A stretch of DNA of 64,000 bases, taken from the NCBI GenBank assembly GCA_002395225.1, contig DGWH01000092.1, positions 9,266 to 73,265 on the forward strand, read 5' to 3'. Below are positions 18,040 through 25,349 of this stretch, piece by piece. Under the pieces are notes generated by a model, which searched no databases, was not told the DNA's origin, and saw nothing but the letters and a program-made list of their open reading frames with translations. Made by a program: the position numbers and the translations under genes. This DNA is from Christensenella sp. UBA4263 (GTDB lineage Bacteria; Bacillota; Clostridia; Christensenellales; Aristaeellaceae). Position 1 is the stretch's first letter. Each line of letters starts with the position of its first letter.

Positions 18040-19155
18040 GTGAGTATCACTGCAATTGGTATTGCCGCGCTTGTCATGAGTCTGCTGGGTCTGGCATTCG
18101 GTGCACTCCTTGGCGTAACGGATAAGGTTTTCAAGGTGGAAACAGATCCGACCTTTGATGCACTCCGTGCCTGTCTTCCGGGTGCAAACTGCGGCGCGTG
18201 CGGATTCCCCGGCTGCGACGGTTATGCAACCGCTGTGGCCAAAGGCGAGGCAAAGGTTGGCGCCTGCGCTCCGGGCGGCATGGCGGTTGCCCAGAAAATG
18301 GGCGCCATCATGGGTGTCGAAGCCACCCTTGATGCCAAGTATGTCTCAACCGTGGCCTGCCAGGGCTATGGCGATCACTGCACATACAAGGCCAACTATG
18401 AGGGCATTCAGGACTGTATTGCCGCTCAGCTGGTAAACAACGGTTCCAAAACCTGCGCATATTCCTGTCTCGGACTGGGAAGCTGCGTCAGCGTCTGCCC
18501 GTTTGATGCGATTCACATTGATCCTGAGAAGCACATCGCGGTGGTGGACAAGGATAAGTGTCAGAGCTGCAGGCGCTGCATCGACATCTGCCCGCAGCAT
18601 GTACTGACCATGCAGCCCGAGAAGCATGTCGTTGCGCTGTACTGCCACAATCCCGAAAAGGGACAGGCACTGCGCGCCAAGTGCGACAACGCCTGTATCG
18701 GCTGCTCTGCCTGCGCGAAGGCCTGCAACTTCGGTGCCATTGAGATGGTTGGCGATCTGCCGAAAATCGACTACAGCAAGTGCATTGGCTGTATGGCCTG
18801 TGCGGATGTCTGCCCGACCGGTGCCATGACGGCTGAGTTTGATCAGCGGAAAGAGGCCTATATCGATCCGGACAAGTGCATTGGCTGCACCATCTGCGCA
18901 AAGAACTGTAAGTTTGATGCCATTGAGGGCGAACTGAAGAAAACGCACCGCGTCCTCGGCGCCTGCACCGGCTGCGGCATCTGCGCGCAGAAGTGCCCGA
19001 AGAAAGCCATTACCATGAGGGAGCGTCGTGCCCCCAGAAATCGTCAGGATAAGGCGAAAAAGCCGGCAACTGCCCCGGTAAAACCGGCTGCACCGAAACC
19101 TGCAGCAGCTCCGGTCAAGCCCGCCCCGGCAGCCCCTGCGGCTGACAAAGCCTGA
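18040..19155 (+). CDS. rnfB: Rnf complex subunit B, polyferredoxin with extra clusters
   Basis: RnfB receives electrons from reduced ferredoxin. The 371-residue protein has an N-terminal membrane anchor (about 4-26) and the Fes-type cluster motif with Cys45, 51, 54, 59 and 76. A series of ferredoxin-type motifs follows: CLGLGSCVSVCP, CQSCRRCIDICP, CIGCSACAKAC, CIGCMACADVCP, CIGCTICAKNC and CTGCGICAQKCP. The last two extend beyond the shorter proteobacterial form. A Lys/Pro/Ala-rich tail of about 45 residues ends the protein. It starts with GTG at 18040 after GAGGAGG; the nearby ATG at 18035 is immediately followed by a stop in its frame. Confidence 0.96.
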   Translation: MSITAIGIAALVMSLLGLAFGALLGVTDKVFKVETDPTFDALRACLPGANCGACGFPGCDGYATAVAKGEAKVGACAPGGMAVAQKMGAIMGVEATLDAKYVSTVACQGYGDHCTYKANYEGIQDCIAAQLVNNGSKTCAYSCLGLGSCVSVCPFDAIHIDPEKHIAVVDKDKCQSCRRCIDICPQHVLTMQPEKHVVALYCHNPEKGQALRAKCDNACIGCSACAKACNFGAIEMVGDLPKIDYSKCIGCMACADVCPTGAMTAEFDQRKEAYIDPDKCIGCTICAKNCKFDAIEGELKKTHRVLGACTGCGICAQKCPKKAITMRERRAPRNRQDKAKKPATAPVKPAAPKPAAAPVKPAPAAPAADKA

Positions 19156-19167
19156 TCGAGACATCAC

Positions 19168-19209
19168 AAAGAAGGAAACCAGCCCGTCTGGCTTCCTTCT
19201 TTCATTTTG
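19168..19209 (+). terminator. Rho-independent terminator of the rnf operon
   Basis: Bases 19168-19182 pair with 19188-19202 (14 of 15 positions) around a 5-nt loop, followed by CATTTTGT. It begins 13 bp after the rnfB stop and closes the operon. Confidence 0.85.
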
Positions 19210-19234
19210 TCCCGGGCCGCGAAAACAGTTCCCA

Positions 19235-19263
19235 TTGTGGAATTTGCGGTTATGGTGTACAAT
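19235..19263 (+). promoter_or_regulatory. Promoter of the cysteine desulfurase-hflX unit
   Basis: TTGTGG (19235-19240), a 17-bp spacer and TACAAT (19258-19263). The coding start at 19456 leaves an untranslated leader of nearly 190 nt in which I see no strong hairpin or known riboswitch. Confidence 0.75.
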
Positions 19264-19455
19264 AGGCGTCGCAGGTTTTAAAAAGGCTAACAGTATGGAG
19301 CGGACCTGTCTATGGACAAACGGAAACCATTCTGGTCAGGGAGGCCCTGCCTTAAAAGCAGCCAGGCTTCTTACTCTGAACAGATATCCCATCCGCGAGG
19401 CCGCCCGGATCTGAGCAGGCGGCAAAAGGCATTGAACGAAAAGAAAGAAAACAAC

Positions 19456-20571
19456 ATGATTTATCTGGATCACGCGGCCACCTCCCCGATGCCGCGGCGT
19501 GTTCTTGAGGCGCAGCAGGCACTTTCAGAGGAAGTCTGGGGAAATCCGGGCGGCATCTATCAGGCAGGGCGCCGGGCCCGGCGGGCACTGGATGAGGCCC
19601 GGGAAAAGCTGGCCCGGATTCTGGGGGCACAGCCGGGGGAGATCTATTTCACATCCGGCGGCACGGAATCGGATAACTGGGCCATTATGGGGACGGCACA
19701 GGCCTTTCCCGAGCGGCGCCATATCATTACCACGCAGATTGAGCATCACGCGGTCATCAATCCCTGCCGGTGGCTGGAGAGTCAGGGCTGGCAGGTGACC
19801 TGGCTGAAGCCGGACCGAGAGGGCATCATTTCCCCGGAGCAGGTCCGGGAGGCGATCCGGCTTGATACCTGCCTGATCAGCATTCAGATGGCAAACAATG
19901 AGATCGGAACGATTGAACCGATTGAGGCCATTGGCCAGATCGCAAGGGAAAACGCCATTCCTCTGCATACGGACGCCGTTCAGGCGGTGGGGCAGATCCC
20001 GGTAAACCTCGCAGCATTGCAGGTGGACATGCTGTCCTTCTCGGGGCACAAGTTCGGCGCGCCCAAAGGCATCGGGGCACTGTACCTGCGATCCGGCACA
20101 CGGATTGAGCCCTTTGAACGGGGCGGCGGGCAGGAAAAGGGAATGCGTTCCGGCACGGAAAATGCGGTGGGCGCCTCCCTGATGGCCCTGGCGCTGGAGG
20201 AATACCGGAAAGGCGATTTTGAGGTCATGCGTCAAAGGCGCGACCGCTTTATAACCGCGCTCAGGGAGGCATTCCCGGATGTGAGCATCAACGGAAGCCT
20301 TTTGCACCGTCTCCCGGGGAACATGCACTTTTCCATTCCCGGCATTCATGCCGACAGCCTGCTGATGCAGCTGGATCTGGCAGGCATTGCCGCCTCAGCG
20401 GGAAGTGCCTGTACAGCCGGAAGCCTTGAACCCTCGCATGTCATCGCCGCCATTGGCGGAGATACGGAGGCGGCCAGCCTTCGGCTGACCCTGGGCCATG
20501 AAACCACGGAGGATGAACTCGCAGAGGTGTTTCAGTGCCTGAAACGGATTCTTGAAAAGCGGAAAGGATAA
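19456..20571 (+). CDS. Cysteine desulfurase (IscS/NifS family)
   Basis: A PLP-dependent enzyme of 371 residues that removes sulfur from cysteine for Fe-S cluster or tRNA thiolation pathways. It begins MIYLDHAATSP, the usual family start. The PLP lysine is in SFSGHKFGAPKG (about residue 198), and the persulfide cysteine is in SAGSACTAGSLEPSHV (about residue 318). The first ATG in frame is 19312, but it would add 48 non-conserved residues, so 19456 is preferred although its ribosome binding site is only A/G-rich. No iscU follows; hflX does. Confidence 0.92.
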   Translation: MIYLDHAATSPMPRRVLEAQQALSEEVWGNPGGIYQAGRRARRALDEAREKLARILGAQPGEIYFTSGGTESDNWAIMGTAQAFPERRHIITTQIEHHAVINPCRWLESQGWQVTWLKPDREGIISPEQVREAIRLDTCLISIQMANNEIGTIEPIEAIGQIARENAIPLHTDAVQAVGQIPVNLAALQVDMLSFSGHKFGAPKGIGALYLRSGTRIEPFERGGGQEKGMRSGTENAVGASLMALALEEYRKGDFEVMRQRRDRFITALREAFPDVSINGSLLHRLPGNMHFSIPGIHADSLLMQLDLAGIAASAGSACTAGSLEPSHVIAAIGGDTEAASLRLTLGHETTEDELAEVFQCLKRILEKRKG

Positions 20572-20574
20572 CAG

Positions 20575-22365
20575 ATGATCTACGGAAACACAGAAGGAAT
20601 CCGGGATTCGGAACTGGCCAGACTGGAAAGTCTGTACGATTTTGAAGTTGAACCGGACTGTTTTGCGCCCCGGGAACTGCTGGAGGTGATGACTGAATTT
20701 ACCGGCATGATCGGGCGGGAACTCTCGGTCTATATCGCGCGTTCCGGCGAGGTACTGGATGTGTCGGTCGGCAATCAGAACAGCGTCGGCCTGAGAAACA
20801 TCCGGCTGAGGCGCAATGCCAATCGCCTGAGCAAGGTGCGTTGTATTCACACGCACCCAAACGGAGATGCGCATCTCTCTGAGGTGGACATCAGCTCCCT
20901 TAAAAGCATGTACTTTGACAGCATGGCGGCCGTCGGCGTTCAGGAGGGGCAGATAACCGGCGTTCAGGCCTCTTTTCTGACCCTGACGGAAAGCGGCGAA
21001 CTGGGCGCGGTTCTTACCAAAGTTGTGCAGGCACATGCCATTCCTCAGCGTGCCTGGATGGAACGCATTGAGGAAACGGACCGGAGTTCGCTGCTTCCGT
21101 CCCGGAACGCCAGCACCCAGGATGAACGGGAACGGGCCGTCCTGGTGAGCATTGAGGATGAACAGTCCATTGAGGAACTTGCCGCGCTGGCCGAAACGGC
21201 CGGTGCGCTGGTGGTGGGCAAAGTCATTCAGAAAAAATCCCGCCCGGATACGGCCACGTTCATCGGGCACGGCAAGGCGGATGAACTTTCCCTGTTTGCC
21301 CAGGCAAAAGAGGCCGATCTGGTGATCTTTGACGATGAACTCAGCGGCGTTCAGCAGCGGAATCTTGAGCAGATTCTCGCCGGCACCCGGGTTCTGGACC
21401 GGACCGCCCTGATTCTGGATATCTTTGCCCAGCGGGCCCGGTCCCTTGAGGGCAAACTGCAGGTCGAGATGGCTCAGCTTGTCTACCAGCTTCCGCGGCT
21501 GACCGGCCACGGCATTGCACTGTCCCGTCTTGGCGGCGGCATTGGCACCCGCGGCCCAGGTGAGACGCAGCTGGAGATGGACCGGCGGCGCATCCGCCGG
21601 CGCCTGACCGCCCTGCAGAACGAAATCAACCGTCTGGGGGACCAGCGGCGCTTGCGCCGCGGAAAGCGGGAACGGAATCAGATGAAGACGGTGGCCCTGG
21701 TCGGGTATACCAATGCCGGAAAGACGACCCTTCTGAACCGGCTCAGCGGCGAAAGCTCCTTTGCGGAAAACATGCTGTTTGCCACGCTTGATCCGCTGGT
21801 CAGAACCGTTCATTATCCGGATGGAAACGGCAGCTTCCTGCTGATCGACACCGTCGGCTTTATCAGCAAGCTGCCGCATGCCCTGGTGGATGCGTTCCGT
21901 TCCACCCTGGAGGAAACCGTTACGGCCGACCTTCTGCTGGTGGTATCAGACGGTTCCTCGCCGCAGATGCATGAACAGTACAAGGTCGTCATGGAGGTTC
22001 TGCATTCCCTTGAAGCAGACGAAAAGCCGATTCTGCATGTGCTCAATAAGACCGACCTTGAATCCGGTCCGGATGAAACCGCTTTCCCGGAGGCGGTGCG
22101 CGTCAGCGCGCTGACCGGGGAGGGAATGGATCATCTGTTCGCCGAAATTCGGGAAAAGCTCTGCGATACCACCAGACAGGTCAGGATCACCCTGCCGTAT
22201 ACACAGGCACAGGGGGAGGCCTGGGTTCACAGGAACTGTCATATTCTTGAGGAACAGTACACGGATACCGGGTATGACCTCCTCGTGGAGGCGGATGATG
22301 TCCTGCTGGGAACGCTTTACCATCAGTTTGACAGAGACTGTATTTCCGTGATTGAAAACAGTTAA
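20575..22365 (+). CDS. hflX: GTPase HflX with N-terminal JAMM-like domain
   Basis: HflX is a ribosome-associated GTPase that splits stalled 70S ribosomes. The C-terminal two-thirds is typical: the HflX subdomain (GTRVLDRTALILDIFA, GGGIGTRGPGETQLE), Walker A GYTNAGKTTLLN, switch DTVGFI and a long C-terminal tail. The first 200 residues are extra and contain H92-T-H94-P ... S102-x2-D105 with Glu59 upstream. This is the spacing of the JAMM/MPN zinc metalloprotease motif (H-x-H-x7-S-x2-D). At 596 residues it is well above the roughly 430 of the E. coli protein. It starts 3 bp after the desulfurase stop. Confidence 0.93.
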   Translation: MIYGNTEGIRDSELARLESLYDFEVEPDCFAPRELLEVMTEFTGMIGRELSVYIARSGEVLDVSVGNQNSVGLRNIRLRRNANRLSKVRCIHTHPNGDAHLSEVDISSLKSMYFDSMAAVGVQEGQITGVQASFLTLTESGELGAVLTKVVQAHAIPQRAWMERIEETDRSSLLPSRNASTQDERERAVLVSIEDEQSIEELAALAETAGALVVGKVIQKKSRPDTATFIGHGKADELSLFAQAKEADLVIFDDELSGVQQRNLEQILAGTRVLDRTALILDIFAQRARSLEGKLQVEMAQLVYQLPRLTGHGIALSRLGGGIGTRGPGETQLEMDRRRIRRRLTALQNEINRLGDQRRLRRGKRERNQMKTVALVGYTNAGKTTLLNRLSGESSFAENMLFATLDPLVRTVHYPDGNGSFLLIDTVGFISKLPHALVDAFRSTLEETVTADLLLVVSDGSSPQMHEQYKVVMEVLHSLEADEKPILHVLNKTDLESGPDETAFPEAVRVSALTGEGMDHLFAEIREKLCDTTRQVRITLPYTQAQGEAWVHRNCHILEEQYTDTGYDLLVEADDVLLGTLYHQFDRDCISVIENS

Positions 22366-22425
22366 TGTCCGGCCTGTGAACAGGTCCTGAACCTGAGAAG
22401 ATCTGGAAAGGGGATAGAGAGAGGG

Positions 22426-23256
22426 ATGTTTTTGGATTCGCTGGCCGGTGTCCTTCTCGGATTCACGGTGGCCTTCCAGTCCTGGGGATTCATGATGCCG
22501 CATCAGAATCCCATGGATACGCTGATTCTGGTCAATAAGCAGAACAGAGCGCCCGTTCAGCCGGTCATGCTGGTAAAACCGGATGTGCCGCCGGTGGAGG
22601 AACGTATCTCGGAAAACATCTATATGCGCCCGGATGCCGCCGCGGCACTTGAACAGATGTTTGAGGCGGCAAAACAGGACGGGATCATGCTTTATGCGCT
22701 CAGCGGTTTTCGCAGCTATGCCACCCAGAAAGCAATTTACAACCGGAAGGAACGGCCGGAATACGGGATTTCCAGCGTCGCCAAGCCGGGGTATTCGGAA
22801 CACCAGACCGGCCTGGCCATGGATTTTGAGGGCGAATCGACCCTGGGAAAAGGGCTGATAGAGGCCATTGCGGATTCGCCTGAGGGCATCTGGATGGCGC
22901 AGCACTGCTGGGAATATGGCTATATTCTCCGCTACCCGAAGGAAAAGGAATCCATCACGGGCTATATCTACGAGCCCTGGCATATCCGGTACGTGGGAAC
23001 AGAGGCCGCGCTTGAAATCCGTGATCTGGGTGTCACATTTGAGGAATATATCCAAATGATCCGAAGCGAGCGGGTCAGGAGTCTTGAACAGGAGGAGATT
23101 ATTGTTGAACAGAATACGACTGGGACTGATGATGCTGGGTCTGCTGATCCTGACGGGAACCGGGTTGGCGGAGCGTCTGGATCTGGCGACGATGGAAAAC
23201 GCGGAGCAGGCACAGACGCTGATCGAGAAAACATGGGATTATCCGATTCCCTATGA
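22426..23256 (+). CDS. VanY-type D-alanyl-D-alanine carboxypeptidase, first copy
   Basis: A 276-residue extracytoplasmic peptidase M15 protein that trims the terminal D-Ala of peptidoglycan stem peptides. An N-terminal hydrophobic segment acts as signal or anchor. Zinc-site motifs are SGFRSYATQKAIYN, GYSEHQTGLAMDF and EPWHIRYVG. From about residue 215 the sequence becomes a low-complexity Gly/Asp/Ser tail. That tail is encoded by DNA that is also the ribosome binding site and signal peptide of the next gene in another frame, so it probably does not belong to the conserved protein. GAGAGAGGG precedes the ATG. Confidence 0.85.
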   Translation: MFLDSLAGVLLGFTVAFQSWGFMMPHQNPMDTLILVNKQNRAPVQPVMLVKPDVPPVEERISENIYMRPDAAAALEQMFEAAKQDGIMLYALSGFRSYATQKAIYNRKERPEYGISSVAKPGYSEHQTGLAMDFEGESTLGKGLIEAIADSPEGIWMAQHCWEYGYILRYPKEKESITGYIYEPWHIRYVGTEAALEIRDLGVTFEEYIQMIRSERVRSLEQEEIIVEQNTTGTDDAGSADPDGNRVGGASGSGDDGKRGAGTDADRENMGLSDSL

Positions 23257-23851
23257 GCTCCTTAAAACCAGTGACTATATCGTGCTGGCCAATAAGACGC
23301 ATCTGCTGGATGAGAACTATATTCCGCAGGACCTGGTGAAGGTAAAGGTACGGAAAATCAGTTCAACGCCCATTGAGATGCGGGAAGCGGCGTCGGATGC
23401 GCTTACGGCGCTGTTTGAGGCCGCCAAGGCAGACGGGATTTCCCTGTATGCCCATTCCGGATACCGGAGTTACCGGACCCAGAAGACGATGTACTACAAC
23501 CGCCTGAAGAAGAACAACGGGAAAGACGACGGCGTTGTGGCGGTGCCCGGTTCATCGGACCATCAGACCGGTCTGGGAATTGATGTCATCAACAAGGCCG
23601 GCATCGGAAAGAAATTTACCAGTGCGTTCGCAAAGACGAAAGAGGGCATCTGGCTGGCCGAACACTGCTGGGACTTCGGATTCATTATCCGCTACCAGAA
23701 AGATAAGGAAGATCTGACCGAGATCATCTATGAGCCCTGGCATCTTCGCTACGTGGGTATTCAGGTTTCCGAATACCTCCGCCAGAGCAACCTCTGTCTG
23801 GAAGAGTTTACGGAGGAATGGCAGAGGGCCGTGCAGGCGTATGAAAACTGA
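23105..23851 (+). CDS. VanY-type D-alanyl-D-alanine carboxypeptidase, second copy
   Basis: A paralogue of the preceding gene with SGYRSYRTQKTMYYN, DHQTGLGIDV and EPWHLRYVG, about 248 residues. The start chosen is TTG at 23105, seven bases after GGAGGAG (23091-23097). It gives the signal peptide MNRIRLGLMMLGLLILTGTG. A TTG at 23084 would also be open but lies before that ribosome binding site. It overlaps the upstream gene by 152 bp in a different frame. Both copies probably act on cell-wall peptides outside the membrane. Confidence 0.85.
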   Translation: MNRIRLGLMMLGLLILTGTGLAERLDLATMENAEQAQTLIEKTWDYPIPYELLKTSDYIVLANKTHLLDENYIPQDLVKVKVRKISSTPIEMREAASDALTALFEAAKADGISLYAHSGYRSYRTQKTMYYNRLKKNNGKDDGVVAVPGSSDHQTGLGIDVINKAGIGKKFTSAFAKTKEGIWLAEHCWDFGFIIRYQKDKEDLTEIIYEPWHLRYVGIQVSEYLRQSNLCLEEFTEEWQRAVQAYEN

Positions 23852-23874
23852 GCACCGGGCGAATTCGAATGAAA

Positions 23875-23903
23875 TTGACGATCATTCCTGAATAGGGTAT
23901 AAT
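23875..23903 (+). promoter_or_regulatory. Strong sigma-A promoter of galE
   Basis: TTGACG (23875-23880), 17-bp spacer, TATAAT (23898-23903). The start codon of galE is 77 bp downstream of the -10. Confidence 0.85.
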
Positions 23904-23979
23904 GCAGCTAACTGTCAGCAGCCTGTTCCCGGATTCTGTGAATCAGAACATGCGCTGAGATTGATTGGGAGGGTGTACA

Positions 23980-24993
23980 ATGACCATTCTATGTACGGGC
24001 GGTGCCGGATATATCGGCAGCCATACCTGTGTGGAGCTTCTGAATGCCGGTCACGAGGTCGTGATCGCGGATAACCTTTATAACAGCAACGTCCATGTTC
24101 TTGAGCGGATTGAGGAAATCACCGGGAAAAAGGTCCGGTTTTATGAGGCGGATGTCACGGATGCTGCCGCTGTTGCCCCGATCTTTGAGGAAAACAAGAT
24201 CGATGCCATCATCCACTTTGCCGCCTATAAGGCGGTGGGCGAGTCCGTGGCCAAGCCGGTTGAGTATTACCGGAACAATCTGGACTGCACGCTGACCATG
24301 CTGGAGGCCATGAAGAAGTATGACGTGCGCCGCTTCATCTTCAGCTCCTCCGCCACGGTCTACGGGATTCCGGATCATATGCCCCTGGATGAGACCATGC
24401 CCACCAGCGCCACCAACCCCTATGGCTGGACAAAATACATGAACGAGCGCATCCTGACGGATGCAGCCAAGGCAAACCCCGAATGGTCCATCGTGCTGCT
24501 CCGGTATTTCAATCCCATCGGAGCGCATGAGACCGGCCGGATCGGCGAAATGCCCAACGGCATCCCCAACAACCTGTTCCCGTATATCCTTCAGGTTGCC
24601 CTTGGCAAGCTCCCGTATCTGCACGTATACGGCAATGACTACAACACCAAGGACGGCACCGGCGTGCGGGATTATATCCATGTCGTCGACCTGGCCAAGG
24701 GCCATGTTCTGGCGGCGGAGTATGCACAGACGCATACCGGCACAGAGGTCATCAATCTTGGCACGGGACACGGATACAGCGTGCTTGAGATTATCAAGAC
24801 CTTTGAAAAGGTCAACGGAATTGAAATCCCGTACAAGATCGAAGCAAGAAGAGCCGGGGATATTGCCGAGTGCTATGCAGATGCCTCAAAGGCTAAGAAA
24901 CTCTTGGGCTGGACTGCCACCAGGGAAATCGACGATATGTGCAGGGATGGCTGGCGCTGGCAGAAAAACAACCCGAACGGATATGAAGGTTAA
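23980..24993 (+). CDS. galE: UDP-glucose 4-epimerase
   Basis: A 337-residue short-chain dehydrogenase/reductase-fold epimerase that interconverts UDP-glucose and UDP-galactose (or the N-acetyl forms) with bound NAD. The Rossmann motif GGAGYIGSH is at the N-terminus, SSSATVYG provides the catalytic Ser/Thr, and YGWTK provides Tyr and Lys. RYFNPIGAH and DGTGVRDYIHV are GalE-specific phrases. GGGAGGG is well placed before the ATG at 23980. It is a single-gene unit between its own promoter and a hairpin at 25011. Confidence 0.96.
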   Translation: MTILCTGGAGYIGSHTCVELLNAGHEVVIADNLYNSNVHVLERIEEITGKKVRFYEADVTDAAAVAPIFEENKIDAIIHFAAYKAVGESVAKPVEYYRNNLDCTLTMLEAMKKYDVRRFIFSSSATVYGIPDHMPLDETMPTSATNPYGWTKYMNERILTDAAKANPEWSIVLLRYFNPIGAHETGRIGEMPNGIPNNLFPYILQVALGKLPYLHVYGNDYNTKDGTGVRDYIHVVDLAKGHVLAAEYAQTHTGTEVINLGTGHGYSVLEIIKTFEKVNGIEIPYKIEARRAGDIAECYADASKAKKLLGWTATREIDDMCRDGWRWQKNNPNGYEG

Positions 24994-25010
24994 CTGAATC
25001 AGAATACAAA

Positions 25011-25062
25011 AACAGGATTTCAGCGCCGGACATTGCCAGAGCATGAAATCCTGTTCCTTTTG
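25011..25062 (+). terminator. Hairpin terminator after galE
   Basis: AACAGGATTTCA (25011-25022) is exactly complementary to 25044-25055, with a 21-nt loop, followed by CCTTTTG. The T tract is short, so some read-through into the purB leader is possible. Confidence 0.65.
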
Positions 25063-25071
25063 AACGCAGAG

Positions 25072-25164
25072 AGTGGGCCTGCCGCCACAGCGGCAGTTTA
25101 TCAAAGAATGTGCACCAGAAAAGCAGCGGTGCCATAAGACCAAACTATGGCTCATTGAGGAGTA
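25072..25164 (+). repeat. Structured leader element, module A1
   Basis: First of three consecutive modules before purB. Three hairpins can be drawn: CTGCCGC/GCGGCAG (25079-25096), GCACC/GGTGC (25112-25132) and GCCATA/TATGGC (25131-25151). It ends in GAGGAG. A close relative lies before the LRR gene (53404-53491), and a degenerate piece is at 43044-43074. Confidence 0.75.
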
Positions 25165-25254
25165 GTGGCCCTGTCGCATAGCGACAGTTAAGTCAAATCC
25201 AGGCCTCATACAATGTTGATCCGGCAAACGACCAACATTGAGGCTCGCAAAGGA
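25165..25254 (+). repeat. Structured leader element, module A2 (90 bp)
   Basis: Starts GTGGCC, then hairpin CTGTCGC-ATA-GCGACAG (25171-25187), the phrase CAAATCCAGGCCTCA, a second hairpin closed by GCCTCA/TGAGGC with inner AATGTTG/CAACATT, and a terminal GCAAAGGAG. Module A3 follows at exactly 90 bp. No gene start lies between them. Confidence 0.8.
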
Positions 25255-25344
25255 GTGGCCCTGTCACGCAGTGACAGTTAGGCAAATCCAGGCCTCATGC
25301 CATTGCTTCTTCGGCAAATGACAACTGTGAGGCCTGCAAAGGAG
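25255..25344 (+). repeat. Structured leader element, module A3, supplies the purB ribosome binding site
   Basis: Same layout as A2 with hairpin CTGTCAC-GCA-GTGACAG (25261-25277): both sides of one base pair changed relative to A2, so pairing is kept. The second hairpin is CAGGCCTCA/TGAGGCCTG (25289-25336). It ends in GCAAAGGAG, whose AAAGGAG is the Shine-Dalgarno of purB six bases before the ATG. Confidence 0.8.
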
Positions 25345-25349
25345 AAACG

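Noticed and set aside
19312..19455. 48-residue N-terminal extension of the cysteine desulfurase
   Set aside because: The family begins at MIYLDHAATSP; the extension has no conserved features.
25072..25344. CRISPR array or purine riboswitch
   Set aside because: The units are 90 bp with internal hairpins and no spacer pattern, so not CRISPR. The purine aptamer core and loops are missing, and related copies precede genes unrelated to purines.
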